Assembly (NCBI GenBank): GCA_013396655.1
Contig: WBMV01004140.1
Coordinates: 96,556-160,555, forward strand
From: Campylorhamphus procurvoides
Lineage: Eukaryota > Chordata > Aves > Passeriformes > Dendrocolaptidae
Reading direction: 5' to 3'
Length of the DNA stretch: 64,000 nucleotides
In this document: positions 24,301 through 34,876 of the stretch, piece after piece
How the letters are laid out: every line of letters begins with the position of its first letter
Position numbering within the stretch: position 1 is the first letter of the stretch
The notes under the pieces: model-generated
Databases searched by the model: none
What the model was told of the DNA's origin: nothing
Seen by the model: only the letters and a program-made list of their open reading frames with translations
Made by a program: the position numbers and the translations under genes

Positions 24301-26399
24301 CATTGCAGGAATGGGTGTAATCAGTTTTTGCAGGTATCTCCTGCAGAGACAGGTCTGTGTACTCCTCTGGTCTCTCAGGTTTTCCAGTCCTGACAAGTCA
24401 GTTCAGGAGCACAAATGAAATATTGTCTCTGAGCTATGCTTCCAGACAAAGACCTCTTGAGTGCTCTTCAAGGAAAAAGTGCATACTTTCAAAGAATGAT
24501 TTCAAGGACACTGCCATTATCATACTGAGTTCTGTGCCATGTACCTTGAAACAATCATCTTTCACACACAGTGGTAGTACTGATGTTAACAAGCCCTGAT
24601 ACAACCAAAGGCTCCTTCTCCTTGAATTTTCTGAGCAATGAAGTAAATACAGTCAATATGGCAGAAACATAAGGAAAAAAATAATCATTTTAAATGTTAT
24701 AAAAAGTTCATCTGAACAATAAAAGGTTGAGATCAGGGGAGAGACAGGAAAATAAAGGAGTTCTGATGGCAGCAGAAATAGGATCCTGACAAAGGCTGAT
24801 AGATAAATGAGAGGGGAGCAACAGAGTCAGAAGGATGACCTGAAGTCTGGCAGTAGAGGGCAAGTAGAAAGATTTTCACAGTATCTGTTTTACTGTATTA
24901 CTTTAGAAACCTTCCAGGTTGTTGTGAGATCTGCACACTTCAGAGGGTCTTTGTGGAGTGTGAGTCACAGTGGTTCAGAATCTTTTGGAGACCAACTCCC
25001 AATCTAGTTTCCCATGTAGTTCTTCTGCCCATTCCTCAGTAAATATAGACTGTCAGGGCTGCAAACTTGGCTGCTCTGAGCCAAGTTGCTAAACTAGGCA
25101 CAACTAATGCTGTTTATTCTTTCCTTCTAAAAGTAGTGGGGCCAGTGTCTGTCAACCATAAAGAATCAACACATCAACTGATAAAAAACCCCAATAAAAT
25201 AAAAGTGTGCAAGGGCAAAAAGCTGCATATATATTCCTTCTGTCATCAATGACTCACCTCAGCGCCCCGAGTGAGTGGTGCGTGGGCAGCTACAATTCTG
25301 TCACACAAAGAGATATTCAGGAGACAGACTTTCTCAGTGAGTTTCCATACATATTTTATCAGCTTGGATGTTATCTTTTCTGGCTAAGTAAAACGAACTT
25401 GCAAACTCCAGCAAAATAATGAAACAGAAAAAGTGAAATCAATCCCTTTTAAATATATTTTCTTGCAGTCATTACTTGAATATTGATTTTTAGTGACAGC
25501 TTCCAGAACAGTACATTTTGACCTGCATATGCGTAACTGCTATGACTTAGAAAGGAGCAGCTGTAATTGAGGTACATTAAGTTTAAAACTCAGATTTAAC
25601 TAATTAAATGTGGTATATATGGTTTATAGCATGTGATCTCTTGAAGTTCCATTGGAGGTCATACTTTCAGAGAAAAATGAGAGGAACTTCTTTAATATGA
25701 GGCTATGTCTAGATAACAGATATTGTAACCCAATAACTTAATAAAATGAGCAAGTTACATTGATATAAGAACGTTTAACATACAGCTATTTGATATTTCA
25801 AACAGTTTCAGAAGGTCTTTAAAGAATCATCATTTTCTAATCTAGATGTTTGTAAATAATTTTCAACTTTGAACTATAACTTTTACTGAAATAAATGGTC
25901 TGGTTTTAGTGTTTAATGGAGAATTTCATTACTTGTTTTCTTCAATTATATAAAAGTCCTCCCTTTTCATCCCTCAAAACACAAATCACCACCTTTCAGA
26001 CAGCCTTGGAGCAATCTATAAGCAATACTCAGAATATCTTATTTTAAAACCCCATTGTTTTTAAAATGCTTATTTGTACTTGGAAACCATTGTTTTTAAC
26101 AAAGGAAAAGAAGTATTTTAACTAAATAAATAAGAGACATGGCTAGAAAGCCAAAAAATTCACAATGAAGGCTGATGGCAATTTTAATTACACTGTTCAA
26201 AAGGAGAAATAAAGGCATTTGAATAAAGTGACAAAAATAATTTCAAGAGAATCCAAGAAACAGTGCTGGCTTAGCTAGGGCCATGATTTTGATTAGTGTC
26301 TTCGGTCAAATTGAGAGTTAGAGCTCTCCTCGTGGAAACACCATAGTTGTTTTGATTTTCACATGCTCAAAGAAGCAGAACTTCATAGGCTATTGGATC
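21313..26399. other. Mostly unique DNA; GC-elevated unclassified block at 23.24-24.42 kb
   Basis: Most of the interval is AT-rich with nothing recognised. The part from about 23,240 to 24,420 is visibly richer in G and C and holds several overlapping open frames (99 codons at 23247-23546 minus, 108 codons at 24092-24418 plus). It also has donor-like sites, ttcaag|gtaagtg near 23133-23139 and gttat|gtaagt near 24161. I know no family for these frames. They may be part of a non-coding transcript, an old unrecognised repeat, or chance. Confidence 0.4.
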
Positions 26400-26555
26400 C
26401 TTGAAAGAATCCATAGAAGAGCAACAAAGCTGATGAAAGGGCTGGAAGGAATGTCTTATGAGGCATGGCTAAGAACTCTGGATTTGTGTAATTTGTGGTC
26501 AGGCAGTTGGACTAGATGATCGCTGTAAGTTCTTTCAGTTGAAACATTCTAATGT
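26400..26555 (+). mobile_element. CR1 LINE 3' fragment with internal deletion
   Basis: The block starts with the ORF2 C-terminal region ('catagaagagcaacaaagct', 'atgaaagggctggaa', 'cttatgaggcatggctaaga'). After about 26475 it jumps to the 3'-UTR motif 'ggcagttggactagatgatc', then the tail 'gaaacattctaatg'. Roughly 300 bp of the usual intervening CR1 sequence is absent. The tail runs straight into an (ATTCT)n microsatellite. Confidence 0.88.
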
Positions 26556-26645
26556 ATTCTATTCTATTCTATTCTATTCTATTCTATTCTATTCTATTCT
26601 ATTCTATTCTATTCTATTCTATTCTATTCTACTATATTCTATTCT
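26556..26645. repeat. (ATTCT)n pentanucleotide microsatellite
   Basis: Fifteen uninterrupted ATTCT units (26556-26630) are followed by an actat interruption and two further units. It starts exactly at the CR1 tail, whose natural octamer (ATTCTATG/ATTCTATT) contains the unit. An open frame through it (26552-26950) is a repeat translation, not a gene. Confidence 0.97.
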
Positions 26646-27077
26646 GTAGCACATCCTTTTTAAAGAAAAAAGGTAATCTACTGACACTTAGAACAGTTTT
26701 GTCTGGTTTTTTTATTTTTATTTCAAATTATGTCTTATTTAAACTGAAAAAAAAGAAAAAGGAATTTATTGAGCAGGAATTAATGTTCAATATTGGTTAC
26801 AGTCATAATATGACTGCACTTTTCATCTATAAATTCCATTTTATTTGGAATACAGAAAATCAAACTCCTTTGTCAAGAACAGAGTTTGGAGGAAGGCCTA
26901 TAACTGAAGGTAACATAACTGAAAAAGTTATAGAATGGCGATATAACTAAAAAAGAGTTTTTATAGAGTATTTATAAAGTTTAAAAGAGTATTTATAAAT
27001 ATATATTTATAAAATTTCCATACTAGAACCTCTGAAGCTTTTAAAGTTAAGACAAATTTAGAAAAAAATTCTCATCA
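26646..27077. other. AT-rich DNA, nothing recognised
   Basis: Tandem-like 'agtatttataaa' phrases occur at about 26965-27012. No gene or known element was recognised. Confidence 0.5.
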
Positions 27078-27775
27078 ATGTCAGCCTGTTCTTATATTAC
27101 CCATGGGTGGATATTATCAGGACCCATCTATTTGCAGGAGCCAAGCTCCTGTAATCATTCACACACCAGCTCTTCCTTCACTGACGGTGGATCTGTGTTT
27201 ACGTCAATGTGGATTTTTGTTCCTAAGGCCGGGGGCCAAACAGTGATGGTGAAGACAGAGGTGAAGAAAGTATTGAAAGCTTCTACCCTTTCAGTGTTGG
27301 TGACTAATTCACCTCTCTTGTTTAACTGTGGGCCAATGTTTTCCTTCTGTTGCACTTGTTTACATACACGAAGATCCCTTTCTTGTAGCTTTTGACATCT
27401 CTGGTCAATTCAAATGTGTGCTCACCCTTTGCTTTTCTAACCACATGTCTGTATGCCCTGGCAATGCTCTTGTAGTTCTCAAAGGGTATTTGCCCACATT
27501 TCCATCTCTGGTACAGCTCTCTTTTGGTTTTGAGCAGAAGCTCAGAAGGGAACACTTGCTCTGGCTATTTCCCCTACCTTTTACTGGGTATGAACTGTTC
27601 TTGTGCTTCCAGGAGTGCATTCTTGAAAAACTCCCAACACTCACTGGCTCTTTTATTTTCCATAGAACCTTCCTATGGAATCCCTCACAGAGCAGGTCTG
27701 CTTTTCTAAAATCTAAAACCTTTGTCTTATTACTAACCTTCAGCATGCTCAGCAGGATCCCAACCTCCACAATAT
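27078..27775 (-). mobile_element. CR1 LINE fragment (endonuclease end to start of reverse transcriptase)
   Basis: The minus strand encodes, in order from the right, 'KVLDFRKADLL' (endonuclease C-terminus), then 'ELLLKTKRELYQRWKCGQ' and 'AYRHVVRKAKGEHTFELTRD' with 'VKSYKKGIFVYVNK' (the linker), then 'NIGPQLNKRGELVT' and 'EAFNTFFTSVFT'. It ends with 'MGPDNIHPW' at about 27127-27100, the start of the reverse-transcriptase domain. These blocks are spread over at least three frames, so the copy carries several frameshifts. It lacks the rest of the reverse transcriptase and the 3' tail. Plus-strand frames of 105-150 codons over the same bases are shadows. Confidence 0.88.
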
Positions 27776-27904
27776 TTTGATCGTTGCATCCAGGGCTTTT
27801 GAGGTATTAAGAAATTTAAATATTCAAAAAATTTAAATTCTCTGCCTCTTTTGGTTTATGTATTTGTTTTTATTTATGGGCTGCATTAGAAATAGCCTTC
27901 TCTA

Positions 27905-28412
27905 CCGGTCAAGGAAGGTAATCCTTCCTTTCTACTCAGCACTGATGAGACAGATCTGGAATGTCTGGCTCAGTTCTGGGGTCCCCAGTACAGAAGAGTC
28001 ATATACATGCTGAAAAGAGTCCACTGAAGAGCCACAAAGATGGGGGACTGGAACATCTAGCACACGAGAGGTGGTTGCAAAAGTAACCCAGTGTTGGGCC
28101 TGAAGAACAGAAAGCTCAGGGATAACATCAGTGCGTATTAATATTTGATGGGAGGGAATGAAAAAGGAATCAGGGTCATCATGATGGTGTCCAGTTACAG
28201 GACAAGAGGCAAATGGCACAAATTAAAGCACATGAAAATCCATCTGAGCACAAGAAAACACTGTTTTATTGTGAGACTGGTCAAACTTGGGAACAGGCTG
28301 CCTGACTGCACATGATGTTGGGTGTTCTGCTATAGCTGGCTGTGATGGAGCTGGAGAGTTGGACTATATATTAGATATAGAGGATTCTCTCATGCTGTGA
28401 TTTGGTGATATA
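27905..28412 (+). mobile_element. CR1 LINE 3' fragment
   Basis: It starts in the ORF2 thumb region ('ggtaatccttcctttctact', matching the VILPLYSALVR block) and runs through 'ggacaagaggcaaatggcac', 'aaaacactgttttattgtga' and 'ggaacaggctgcctgac' to a decayed tail 'ttggactatatattagat...atgctgtgatttggtgat'. Many stops are present. It lies about 130 bp from the antisense CR1 fragment to its left. Confidence 0.85.
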
Positions 28413-28466
28413 TTTCACTCCTTCTTTTAGAATTTGCTAGTACGCTGTTTGAAAGAAGTTCTCTAG

Positions 28467-28550
28467 TGTGCTGATTTGGGCTGGGTAGAGTTAATTTTCT
28501 TCACAAGGGCTAACACAGGGCTAGTTTTGTATAGTTTTGGCTAGGAAGTT
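28467..28550 (+). mobile_element. 5' end of an avian ERV LTR (truncated)
   Basis: 'TGTGCTGATTTGGGCTGGGT' followed by 'agagttaattttcttcac' and 'ggctaacacagggcta' is the characteristic start of a large bird LTR group (TGTGCTGGTTTTGGCTGGG...AGAGTTAATTTTCTTC). The similarity fades by about 28550 and no CA end, polyadenylation signal or target-site duplication could be found. Only the first ~85 bp remain recognisable; the rest was deleted or has diverged. Confidence 0.7.
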
Positions 28551-30785
28551 TTAAAAGAGAATTTTCAAATTTTTCACGACATCAGTGAGAACACTTTAAA
28601 AAATATCAAGTATAGTGTATAAACAGCTCAGGAATTCTGATCTGGATTTTAGCGAAAAGATACTCGGAATTATTTACAGATTTATGATGATCAAAAGACA
28701 ATAATTCATTCCTTTTGTAATTCAACTAGATATCAGTTCAAAAGAAAAAGGTTAGTTTATTTTGTATAGGAAAACTGTAATTTATTAGTTAGAAAAAAAT
28801 TTATAGCTGTCAAGGTTTACTTTGTACATATTCACCCTCTATTTTCTAGCGTTTTAATGGTTAGTAATTGTAAATGTTTAGAAGCACATTTAAGTAGAAA
28901 ATGTAATGCCTCACAGATGTTTAGCTGTTGCTGTGTTTCCCTTTAGTTTGAGGTTGGTGGGTTGGTTGGTTGGTTTTTTTTTTGGCTAAATACTTCAGGT
29001 ACTATTCCTTATTTCCTAAGCCAGCATAATTTCTATGCATGGTGTATTGAGTATATTGTTTGGTTAAAATTTACTTGTAAAGCTTTGAGTTAAATGAATT
29101 CCAAAGTATGTAAACAACAGCTTTTCTATGATTCCATAGAAACTTATTTTTTCTATTAAAATATTTACCATAATACCAACAACATGATTAATATATTCCC
29201 AAATGAAATACTTTTATCAGCTAGAAATGGATCATATATATTCGAGCCTAGTTTAACACAGTTACTGATTTTCAAGGACTATGAGCTAATCTCTAACTCA
29301 TTAAAGTATTGTAAAGCATGAGGAATAAATGAAATTCATTTGAAGTATTCATCCATGAATTCTTAATTGCTTTAGCTTAACTAAAGCCTGGCTGGTGTCT
29401 AAATGAGCTTCAGAACAAGCTTTTAACAAGATCTATCAGACAGAGTTAATTTTTGGCTGCCTTAATGCCACAGGTCTGGAAGTTTTGCTGGGAGATACTC
29501 CCTGCTCAACAGCTGATCAGCTGGATCATGAACCAGGTTAATGTCACAAAGAGGAGAAGGAAAATAGGCATCATATGAGCAGTAGAAGCATACAGCCAAG
29601 AGTCTTTCAACAGCAGATACTGTTAGCTTGAGCAGCTAATTTCAGGCCCACGATATGGAAGGTGCATAGTGGTAGATAAATACAGAAAGGTCCCATAGCT
29701 TGGAAAGTTCTTTTTTCTGAATATTGAATGGAAAAAAGCAGATTTCTCTTGTCATCTGGAGAGCTTCTAACATCATGCATTGTCAGTATGCAGGGCTAAA
29801 AAGGGGTTTTTGGTATCAAATATTCTACTTTGGCATTCTATGATTTTCATAGAATCTGTGCTTGATTACAGTTCAGAGTAGAAAGCTAAAATAAAATTAA
29901 CACAGTAAATAGTGAACTAGGTGTGAACAGCAGGTCTCTGTGTCCTTGAGATTGCAAGGGGAAAAAGGGTTATACTTCATCAGAAATTACAGTTATTGTT
30001 AAAATTTGAAGCCAAAAATAATCTTTGCACTAGCCCTAATCTACCCTTTCTTTTTTCTCGTATCTTTTATTGCTGAGCATGATGTTATGTGGTATGGCAT
30101 ATGACCCCTCTCATCATTTGGAGTAAGGTGTCCTGACTATGTCCTCTCCCAAACTCTTGCTTACCCACAACGTACTGGCCTTTAGGATGGAGTGTGCCAA
30201 CNTTCAGTTTCCTTATTTCCTGCTATGCTATGGTGGATCTAGAGAATTAGAAAAATCAACCCTCTCTGAAAGAGTTGAAATGTAAGTCTATTTCCTTTGT
30301 CTAGAAACTCCTCCCTTAGGAAACAGGAGAGGGGGTTGTTTCTGAAATCAGTTTTGTACTCAACCCTTACTCATCAAAGACAAAATTGCAGGGTATTGTG
30401 AAAAGTAACAGGAGAACAAAGAGGTCTTCAGCCCGCACACAATATGTTCTACAAATATCCTGGATCCTCTAGAACCTCTGAAATCACAAAAAAATGATGG
30501 AGGCTAAGAGCTGAATTTACTCACTTTTGACAAGAGCAGTCTTCTGACATTTTTTCCAGCTTATTCATGTAAGACTTCTGGTAGAAGTTGTCTTCTTTAA
30601 GTGCTGTTGCTGCTACTGTTTTCTCATTATTTAGTAGGTCCATCTTAATTTCTGTTTACTGAAAGCAACAGTCGTTGCATTGTAGTTTGGTCATGGTGGA
30701 ATATTCATTAACCGCATTTGTCATCAGCTCTGAAACCAGCAATCCTTGAAATATGCTTTATCACATTTTCAGTTGAGTTTCTTCT
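28551..30785. other. AT-rich DNA with two related hairpins and an E-box palindrome
   Basis: It contains a GGTT-rich stretch (about 28953-28983), hairpins at 29123-29142 and 29835-29855, and the palindrome CAGCTGATCAGCTG at 29510-29523. A single ambiguous base N is at 30202. No gene was recognised. Confidence 0.5.
28953..28983. repeat. GGTT-rich simple repeat followed by a T tract
   Basis: Short ggttggtgggttggttggttggtt-type array ending in about ten T residues. Confidence 0.7.
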
Positions 30786-32765
30786 GTGCATAATGAATGA
30801 ATATTATTCAGACTGAAATAGAATGATTATACATTAGTTTTACATTCTTTTAACTGTGAGCCTGAGACCTCTTGTACTCAGTGCCCTGTACAAATGTAAA
30901 ATGCTTTTCCTTTGAATTCCTAATACCTTTGTTTGGTTGTGTATTTAGTAGAGAGAAGTACTTTGTTAAGTTTTTGGTCCCTCAGACAAGCATCAATGCA
31001 GTCAATGGGTCAGGCAGAGGAGATAGCACCTAATATTGCTCTGTATCTTTGTTCGCTGTTGAGTTCATTAATTTGGATCTGCCTTCTCTTCCACTTGTAG
31101 TTTTCTTAAGAATTTGGGATTTTTTTAAAGATTTCGTTCTACCTGTCAAATTAGATTGAAATTGTACAGTGGACAGAAAAGTACACAGGGAGAGGCTGGA
31201 AAAAAAACGTAGTTACCAAACCATAGCAAACTAGGCAGAAAACTGCACAACCCTAACAATCTCCCTTGTAGAGATTCAGAGGACAAGGAACAGTAGAGGT
31301 TTTCCAATGGTAAACCTTTCTCTTACATGGGCTGCTTCTTTTTCAAAATATGAGGGACCATACTGAAAAGTTTTAATATTAATTTGATTGGCACAACTTT
31401 TAAACTAGTTCACATCCCATTTTATTTCTAAATTTGTTTCTTTTCTGATCAAAAAGGCAACAAAAAAGAAAGAAACATTGACAGACATGTCAAGTTCATT
31501 GTTTCAGGTATGGGAATCTTTACCTTCTCTTACCTCCACAAACATACTGAGGTCCCACCTGTCTTTCATACTTCATTTTTTGTACTTCCTCAAAAAAGTT
31601 TTTAGTGTTGACAGTAAATTCCTAATGTATTGATGGAAGACAAACTATGAGCCAAGTTGTAACTGCCCCCCTGATGGAGCTATTTTCTTCATTTTTCTAC
31701 ACCCCATGGCTCTTTCACTATAGCTTTTTAGCTATTCTTTTGAATAATAGAGAAATACAGTGTGTGTGTGGGGGGGAAATAGATACACTTACATTAATAA
31801 ATAGCTATCTTTTCATCTGGTTTTATAAAAATGTGGTTTCAGACAATATGGAAGGTCCTTTACAATGTTTTCACTTCATTCATTTCCTCTTCCAAGTTTT
31901 GCTCAGGAAACCAAGATTTATTTTTCAAAATTTGACTATTAATTTAGAAAAATACTCTTTTAATAGAAATATAGTAAAGTGAGAAATATTAGAAACGTTC
32001 CAATTTTTCTTTAAAAAATTAATCACTGTCTATTTACTATTCTATTTAGATGAAATAATTTCCCTGAATAAAAAAGAGAATTTCTATATTGGAACTGCTT
32101 TTAACTTTTATTTATCATATCTATCCAATGTGGATAACAGGGCCCAGAGAAATAGCAGAAAGGATGAATGGGGCAAATTTAGACTAAAATTTTTGCTTTC
32201 AGAATTTTGTTAAGATTTGCTTTTCCCCAAAAATAACTGAAAAATTAAATGGTAGAGAAAAAAAAAACAAACAACAAACCAGTCTTAAATTTCAATAGAA
32301 AGACTAATCTCTTCAGAATCCTGTCATGCTCATATACTCAGTTCTGTTTCGTGCAATACCAATGGGAAATGCTTTCAAATTCAACAGCAGCAAAATCAGC
32401 ATCTATTCATTTTCAGGTTTTCATTCACCTTTCAGTTTACTTGTGAGCTTCCCAAAAGAAATTATTACATCAAGGAAAATACCTGATGCTCCTGAACAAG
32501 GTAAGATTTTTTAATTACAAGATTTGCTGTATCTTCTTGCTGAACAAAAGTACACTTAATCTAAATAATATTGTTATGAAATTATTACTATTTTTAAATA
32601 TGCTGAATCCCTCATGTTTCAAAAAATCCATTGTGATAAAATAGTTATAGAGTATCTAAAATTGGATAAGTATTGAGTGATGGAAATTACTAGCAAACTC
32701 ATTAGAAGGTAATAGATATAAGGGAGATGTTAAGATTATAGAAATTCTGTGGTATTGATTGGGAG
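30786..32765. repeat. Long direct duplication, copy 1 (probable assembly artefact)
   Basis: These 1,980 bp recur at 32897-34876 with a constant offset of 2,111. No difference was noticed by eye, even in unstable parts such as the GT/G7 run near 31760 and the A8 run near 32260, and all open frames are identical. The copy ends at a single N (32766). The left flank continues normally into upstream unique DNA. The contents are AT-rich unique sequence with one candidate 84-bp exon. Confidence 0.95.
32417..32500 (+). other. Candidate exon of 84 bp (weak)
   Basis: An acceptor-like site (tattcattttcag) precedes 84 bp with one fully open frame (28 codons, contains 'SFPKEIITSRKIPDAPEQ'), followed by a strong donor caag|gtaaga at 32501. 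The length is divisible by three. A second acceptor-like site lies at 32435/32436. I do not recognise the peptide. The same bases recur at 34528-34611 in the second copy. It may be a real small exon, a cryptic exon or chance. Confidence 0.18.
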
Positions 32766-32896
32766 NTCATTCTGACTACAAATGCAAAGCACAGCACTAG
32801 GAGAGCTGCTACGGGGAAAGCTAAGTCCACTCCAGCCAGACCAAATACGCTCACATTGTTTCTACTCATTCTTGCAAATACTGGGGTGGGGGGGTN
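32766..32896. other. N-bracketed island between the duplicated copies
   Basis: 129 bases (32767-32895) lie between single Ns at 32766 and 32896. The island is GC-richer than the flanks and ends in a T-flanked G-rich run. On the minus strand one frame is open throughout, with a hydrophobic stretch (LAFPVAALLVLCFAFVV). Single Ns at both ends suggest scaffold joins or gap-fill edges. The island may be true sequence, a misplaced contig end or a contaminant; the sequence alone does not decide. Confidence 0.6.
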
Positions 32897-34876
32897 GTGC
32901 ATAATGAATGAATATTATTCAGACTGAAATAGAATGATTATACATTAGTTTTACATTCTTTTAACTGTGAGCCTGAGACCTCTTGTACTCAGTGCCCTGT
33001 ACAAATGTAAAATGCTTTTCCTTTGAATTCCTAATACCTTTGTTTGGTTGTGTATTTAGTAGAGAGAAGTACTTTGTTAAGTTTTTGGTCCCTCAGACAA
33101 GCATCAATGCAGTCAATGGGTCAGGCAGAGGAGATAGCACCTAATATTGCTCTGTATCTTTGTTCGCTGTTGAGTTCATTAATTTGGATCTGCCTTCTCT
33201 TCCACTTGTAGTTTTCTTAAGAATTTGGGATTTTTTTAAAGATTTCGTTCTACCTGTCAAATTAGATTGAAATTGTACAGTGGACAGAAAAGTACACAGG
33301 GAGAGGCTGGAAAAAAAACGTAGTTACCAAACCATAGCAAACTAGGCAGAAAACTGCACAACCCTAACAATCTCCCTTGTAGAGATTCAGAGGACAAGGA
33401 ACAGTAGAGGTTTTCCAATGGTAAACCTTTCTCTTACATGGGCTGCTTCTTTTTCAAAATATGAGGGACCATACTGAAAAGTTTTAATATTAATTTGATT
33501 GGCACAACTTTTAAACTAGTTCACATCCCATTTTATTTCTAAATTTGTTTCTTTTCTGATCAAAAAGGCAACAAAAAAGAAAGAAACATTGACAGACATG
33601 TCAAGTTCATTGTTTCAGGTATGGGAATCTTTACCTTCTCTTACCTCCACAAACATACTGAGGTCCCACCTGTCTTTCATACTTCATTTTTTGTACTTCC
33701 TCAAAAAAGTTTTTAGTGTTGACAGTAAATTCCTAATGTATTGATGGAAGACAAACTATGAGCCAAGTTGTAACTGCCCCCCTGATGGAGCTATTTTCTT
33801 CATTTTTCTACACCCCATGGCTCTTTCACTATAGCTTTTTAGCTATTCTTTTGAATAATAGAGAAATACAGTGTGTGTGTGGGGGGGAAATAGATACACT
33901 TACATTAATAAATAGCTATCTTTTCATCTGGTTTTATAAAAATGTGGTTTCAGACAATATGGAAGGTCCTTTACAATGTTTTCACTTCATTCATTTCCTC
34001 TTCCAAGTTTTGCTCAGGAAACCAAGATTTATTTTTCAAAATTTGACTATTAATTTAGAAAAATACTCTTTTAATAGAAATATAGTAAAGTGAGAAATAT
34101 TAGAAACGTTCCAATTTTTCTTTAAAAAATTAATCACTGTCTATTTACTATTCTATTTAGATGAAATAATTTCCCTGAATAAAAAAGAGAATTTCTATAT
34201 TGGAACTGCTTTTAACTTTTATTTATCATATCTATCCAATGTGGATAACAGGGCCCAGAGAAATAGCAGAAAGGATGAATGGGGCAAATTTAGACTAAAA
34301 TTTTTGCTTTCAGAATTTTGTTAAGATTTGCTTTTCCCCAAAAATAACTGAAAAATTAAATGGTAGAGAAAAAAAAAACAAACAACAAACCAGTCTTAAA
34401 TTTCAATAGAAAGACTAATCTCTTCAGAATCCTGTCATGCTCATATACTCAGTTCTGTTTCGTGCAATACCAATGGGAAATGCTTTCAAATTCAACAGCA
34501 GCAAAATCAGCATCTATTCATTTTCAGGTTTTCATTCACCTTTCAGTTTACTTGTGAGCTTCCCAAAAGAAATTATTACATCAAGGAAAATACCTGATGC
34601 TCCTGAACAAGGTAAGATTTTTTAATTACAAGATTTGCTGTATCTTCTTGCTGAACAAAAGTACACTTAATCTAAATAATATTGTTATGAAATTATTACT
34701 ATTTTTAAATATGCTGAATCCCTCATGTTTCAAAAAATCCATTGTGATAAAATAGTTATAGAGTATCTAAAATTGGATAAGTATTGAGTGATGGAAATTA
34801 CTAGCAAACTCATTAGAAGGTAATAGATATAAGGGAGATGTTAAGATTATAGAAATTCTGTGGTATTGATTGGGAG
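32897..34876. repeat. Long direct duplication, copy 2
   Basis: Apparently identical to 30786-32765. It begins directly after the N at 32896 and continues on the right into unique DNA (gtcaacaatg). At 34877 the base is g where copy 1 has N, and the next three bases (tca) also agree before the sequences part. Confidence 0.95.

Noticed and set aside
26552..26950. 132-codon frame beginning with repeated YSILF units
   Set aside because: The repeated part is the ATTCT microsatellite read in frame; the remainder has no recognisable protein features.
27328..27780. 150-codon plus-strand frame
   Set aside because: It is antisense to the CR1 ORF2 linker region, which explains the bases on the minus strand.
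31647..34093. Paired identical 111-codon frames as a possible tandem gene family
   Set aside because: Identity comes from the probable assembly duplication, and the frame itself is AT-rich with no domain.
30786..34876. Direct repeats as a retroviral LTR pair
   Set aside because: The copies lack TG...CA ends, a primer-binding site and polypurine tract, and the 131 bp between them cannot hold viral genes.
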